DNA from: Rhodobacterales bacterium UBA3080
Lineage (GTDB): Bacteria; Pseudomonadota; Alphaproteobacteria; Rhodobacterales; Rhodobacteraceae
DNA length: 6,383 bases
Reading direction: 5' to 3'
Assembly: GCA_002366645.1 (NCBI GenBank)
Contig: DFBM01000194.1
Location: 860 to 7,242, forward strand
Part shown: positions 5,429 through 6,383 of the stretch, in pieces
Position numbering within the stretch: position 1 is the stretch's first letter
Layout: the number at the start of each line of letters is the position of its first letter
Program-made: the position numbers and the translations under genes
The notes under the pieces: generated by a model
Database searches by the model: none
The model's input: the letters and a program-made list of their open reading frames with translations, nothing else
What the model was told of the DNA's origin: nothing

Positions 5429-6277
5429 TTAAGGTTTCTCGCCACGCGCTAGACGCGCGTTGATGTCGTCGATTACAGCCGGCAACTCCACGAGGCTGTC
5501 GATGACGTAATGCGCGCCGGACTGTTCGAGGATCTTGCGGGTTTTCGCCATTCGCGCAGCAATGTCGGCTTCGGAAAGGGTTGCTTCCTCGTCGAGCGTG
5601 TTGATGTTCATGTAGTTGGAATATCGAACCAGACCAACACCCCAGCAACCGGCATTCATAGCCTCGCCAACTCCGGAAACGGTGTCGTCGCATTTGACCA
5701 CGGATTTCACGTCGGAGATGTTCAAAAGGTCGAGATTCTTGAATACCATGTGTGGGGCGGGTCGCGCCCCGTTTTCGACTTCGTCACCAGCGACGGTCGC
5801 GTCAGGGTTAACGCCCTGTGCGATGACGTCTTTTAGCAGTACGTCAACCATAACGCGGGTGAAGCCTGTGGAAACGCCGATCTTGATGCCATCAGCCTGA
5901 AGGCCGTTCACGACCTCTTTGATGCCCGGTAGAAGGGCAGTGTAAGTGGGCAGGCAAGCTAGCTGTGCCGGTACGAAGTCGGCGAACATTGCGTCGACGT
6001 CGGCTTGTGTTGGGGGGGAGCCTTTAATGGCCTCCCAGCGTGCGGCAATCACAGGGTCTTCGGTCAGTTTCTGGATGTGGATGTCCTTGCGAAGGCCCAT
6101 CGGACCACGGGCTTCTTCCATGGAAATCTCGACGCCCTGATTTTTGAAAACCTCGACGAATACGACCGCTGGTGCGATAACATATGCGTCGGCGAGGGTG
6201 CCGCTCCAGTCAAGGACGGCGGCTTTGATTTTGCCACGGTAAGTGCGCTCGTAAGTGTATTCGGATGGTCCAGCCAT
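5429..6277 (-). CDS. phnX: Phosphonoacetaldehyde hydrolase (phosphonatase)-type HAD enzyme
   Basis: PhnX hydrolyses phosphonoacetaldehyde to acetaldehyde and phosphate, the second step of 2-aminoethylphosphonate breakdown, using an HAD aspartate and a Schiff-base lysine in the cap. This 282-residue protein has VLDWSGTLAD (21-30) with nucleophile D23, against DWAGTTVD in the Bacillus cereus enzyme. The cap motif EEARGPMGLRKDIHI (54-68) keeps the Schiff-base lysine (K64) and the following histidine (H67). KIGVSTGFTRVMVD (132-145) is the motif 2 region, ARPAP (171-175) matches the GRPxP loop, and VKCDDTVSGVGE (194-205) carries the metal-binding D198. The B. cereus pattern there is VGDTVSD, so the usual glycine is D197 and the later aspartate is G202, a noticeable departure. 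The ATG at 6275-6277 has AAGGAA (6285-6290) seven bases upstream. The stop codon of the preceding gene is 17 bases away and the DMT gene follows. The family is clear; the exact substrate is less so. Confidence 0.85.
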   Translation of the reverse strand: MAGPSEYTYERTYRGKIKAAVLDWSGTLADAYVIAPAVVFVEVFKNQGVEISMEEARGPMGLRKDIHIQKLTEDPVIAARWEAIKGSPPTQADVDAMFADFVPAQLACLPTYTALLPGIKEVVNGLQADGIKIGVSTGFTRVMVDVLLKDVIAQGVNPDATVAGDEVENGARPAPHMVFKNLDLLNISDVKSVVKCDDTVSGVGEAMNAGCWGVGLVRYSNYMNINTLDEEATLSEADIAARMAKTRKILEQSGAHYVIDSLVELPAVIDDINARLARGEKP

Positions 6278-6294
6278 AGGTGTATTCCTTCAGG

Positions 6295-6383
6295 TTAGGT
6301 TAATTTGTTGCGTTCAATAATTGCTTCGGGCGGAGGGGCGGCGGAGGCGACGCCCATCTCGGATAGTGTTTCTTTTGCGGCGG
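6295..6383 (-). CDS. C-terminal end of an unidentified protein, upstream in the phnX operon (runs off the right edge)
   Basis: The last 28 codons before a TAA at 6295-6297 read leftwards, ending in EMGVASAAPPPEAIIERNKLT. The frame is open to the edge and its stop lies 17 bases before the phnX-like start codon, as expected for cotranscribed genes. The fragment is hydrophilic with an alanine/proline linker and shows no membrane segment. I do not recognise the family. An aminotransferase such as PhnW would make sense before a phosphonatase, but nothing in these 28 residues proves it. Confidence 0.65.
   Translation of the reverse strand, partial: AAKETLSEMGVASAAPPPEAIIERNKLT

Noticed and set aside
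5382..5693. 104-codon N-terminal extension of the DMT transporter frame
   Set aside because: It overlaps the phnX-like gene in another frame and gives arginine-rich nonsense. The family start and the membrane segment begin at the ATG at 5379-5381.

Overview
The window looks like chromosomal DNA from an alphaproteobacterium, most likely a marine Rhodobacterales (Roseobacter-type) species. This is inferred from a bacterial homologue of the mitochondrial complex I subunit NDUFS4, a long-form (462-residue) S-adenosylhomocysteine hydrolase, a class I PPK2, a phosphonatase, and possible CtrA-type and Fnr-type sites. Nothing points to a mobile element, phage, CRISPR array, rRNA or tRNA.

Layout, left to right. 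The 5' third of uvrB runs leftwards off the window (1-548, minus). A 295-base divergent intergenic region (549-843) holds a CtrA-like box and several mutually complementary segments. Then come three plus-strand genes: a small NDUFS4-like complex I subunit (844-1155), ahcY (1248-2636), and a membrane-anchored pentapeptide-repeat protein (2700-3470). A hairpin with a T-run (3487-3521) ends this block and separates it from ppk2, which converges from the right (3523-4425, minus). Behind ppk2 is a short promoter region with a good Fnr-family palindrome. Next is a minus-strand operon read from the right edge: the last 28 codons of an unidentified gene, a phosphonoacetaldehyde hydrolase-type HAD enzyme (phnX-like, 5429-6277), and a ten-helix EamA/DMT transporter (4539-5381).

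How the genes relate. AhcY removes S-adenosylhomocysteine, the product of SAM-dependent methylation. PPK2 makes nucleotides from polyphosphate. The phnX-like enzyme would release phosphate and acetaldehyde from phosphonoacetaldehyde, and the DMT protein beside it may move a related metabolite; that link rests only on adjacency. UvrB serves nucleotide excision repair and is an unrelated neighbour.

The points most worth attention are regulatory. The ahcY leader can fold into two exclusive hairpins, or into an H-type pseudoknot spanning the ribosome-binding site. The ahcY/pentapeptide gap holds a long hairpin that buries the second gene's ribosome-binding site. The ppk2 promoter has an Fnr-type box spaced as in a class II activated promoter. 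All of these were read by eye and none has been tested by folding or comparative analysis.
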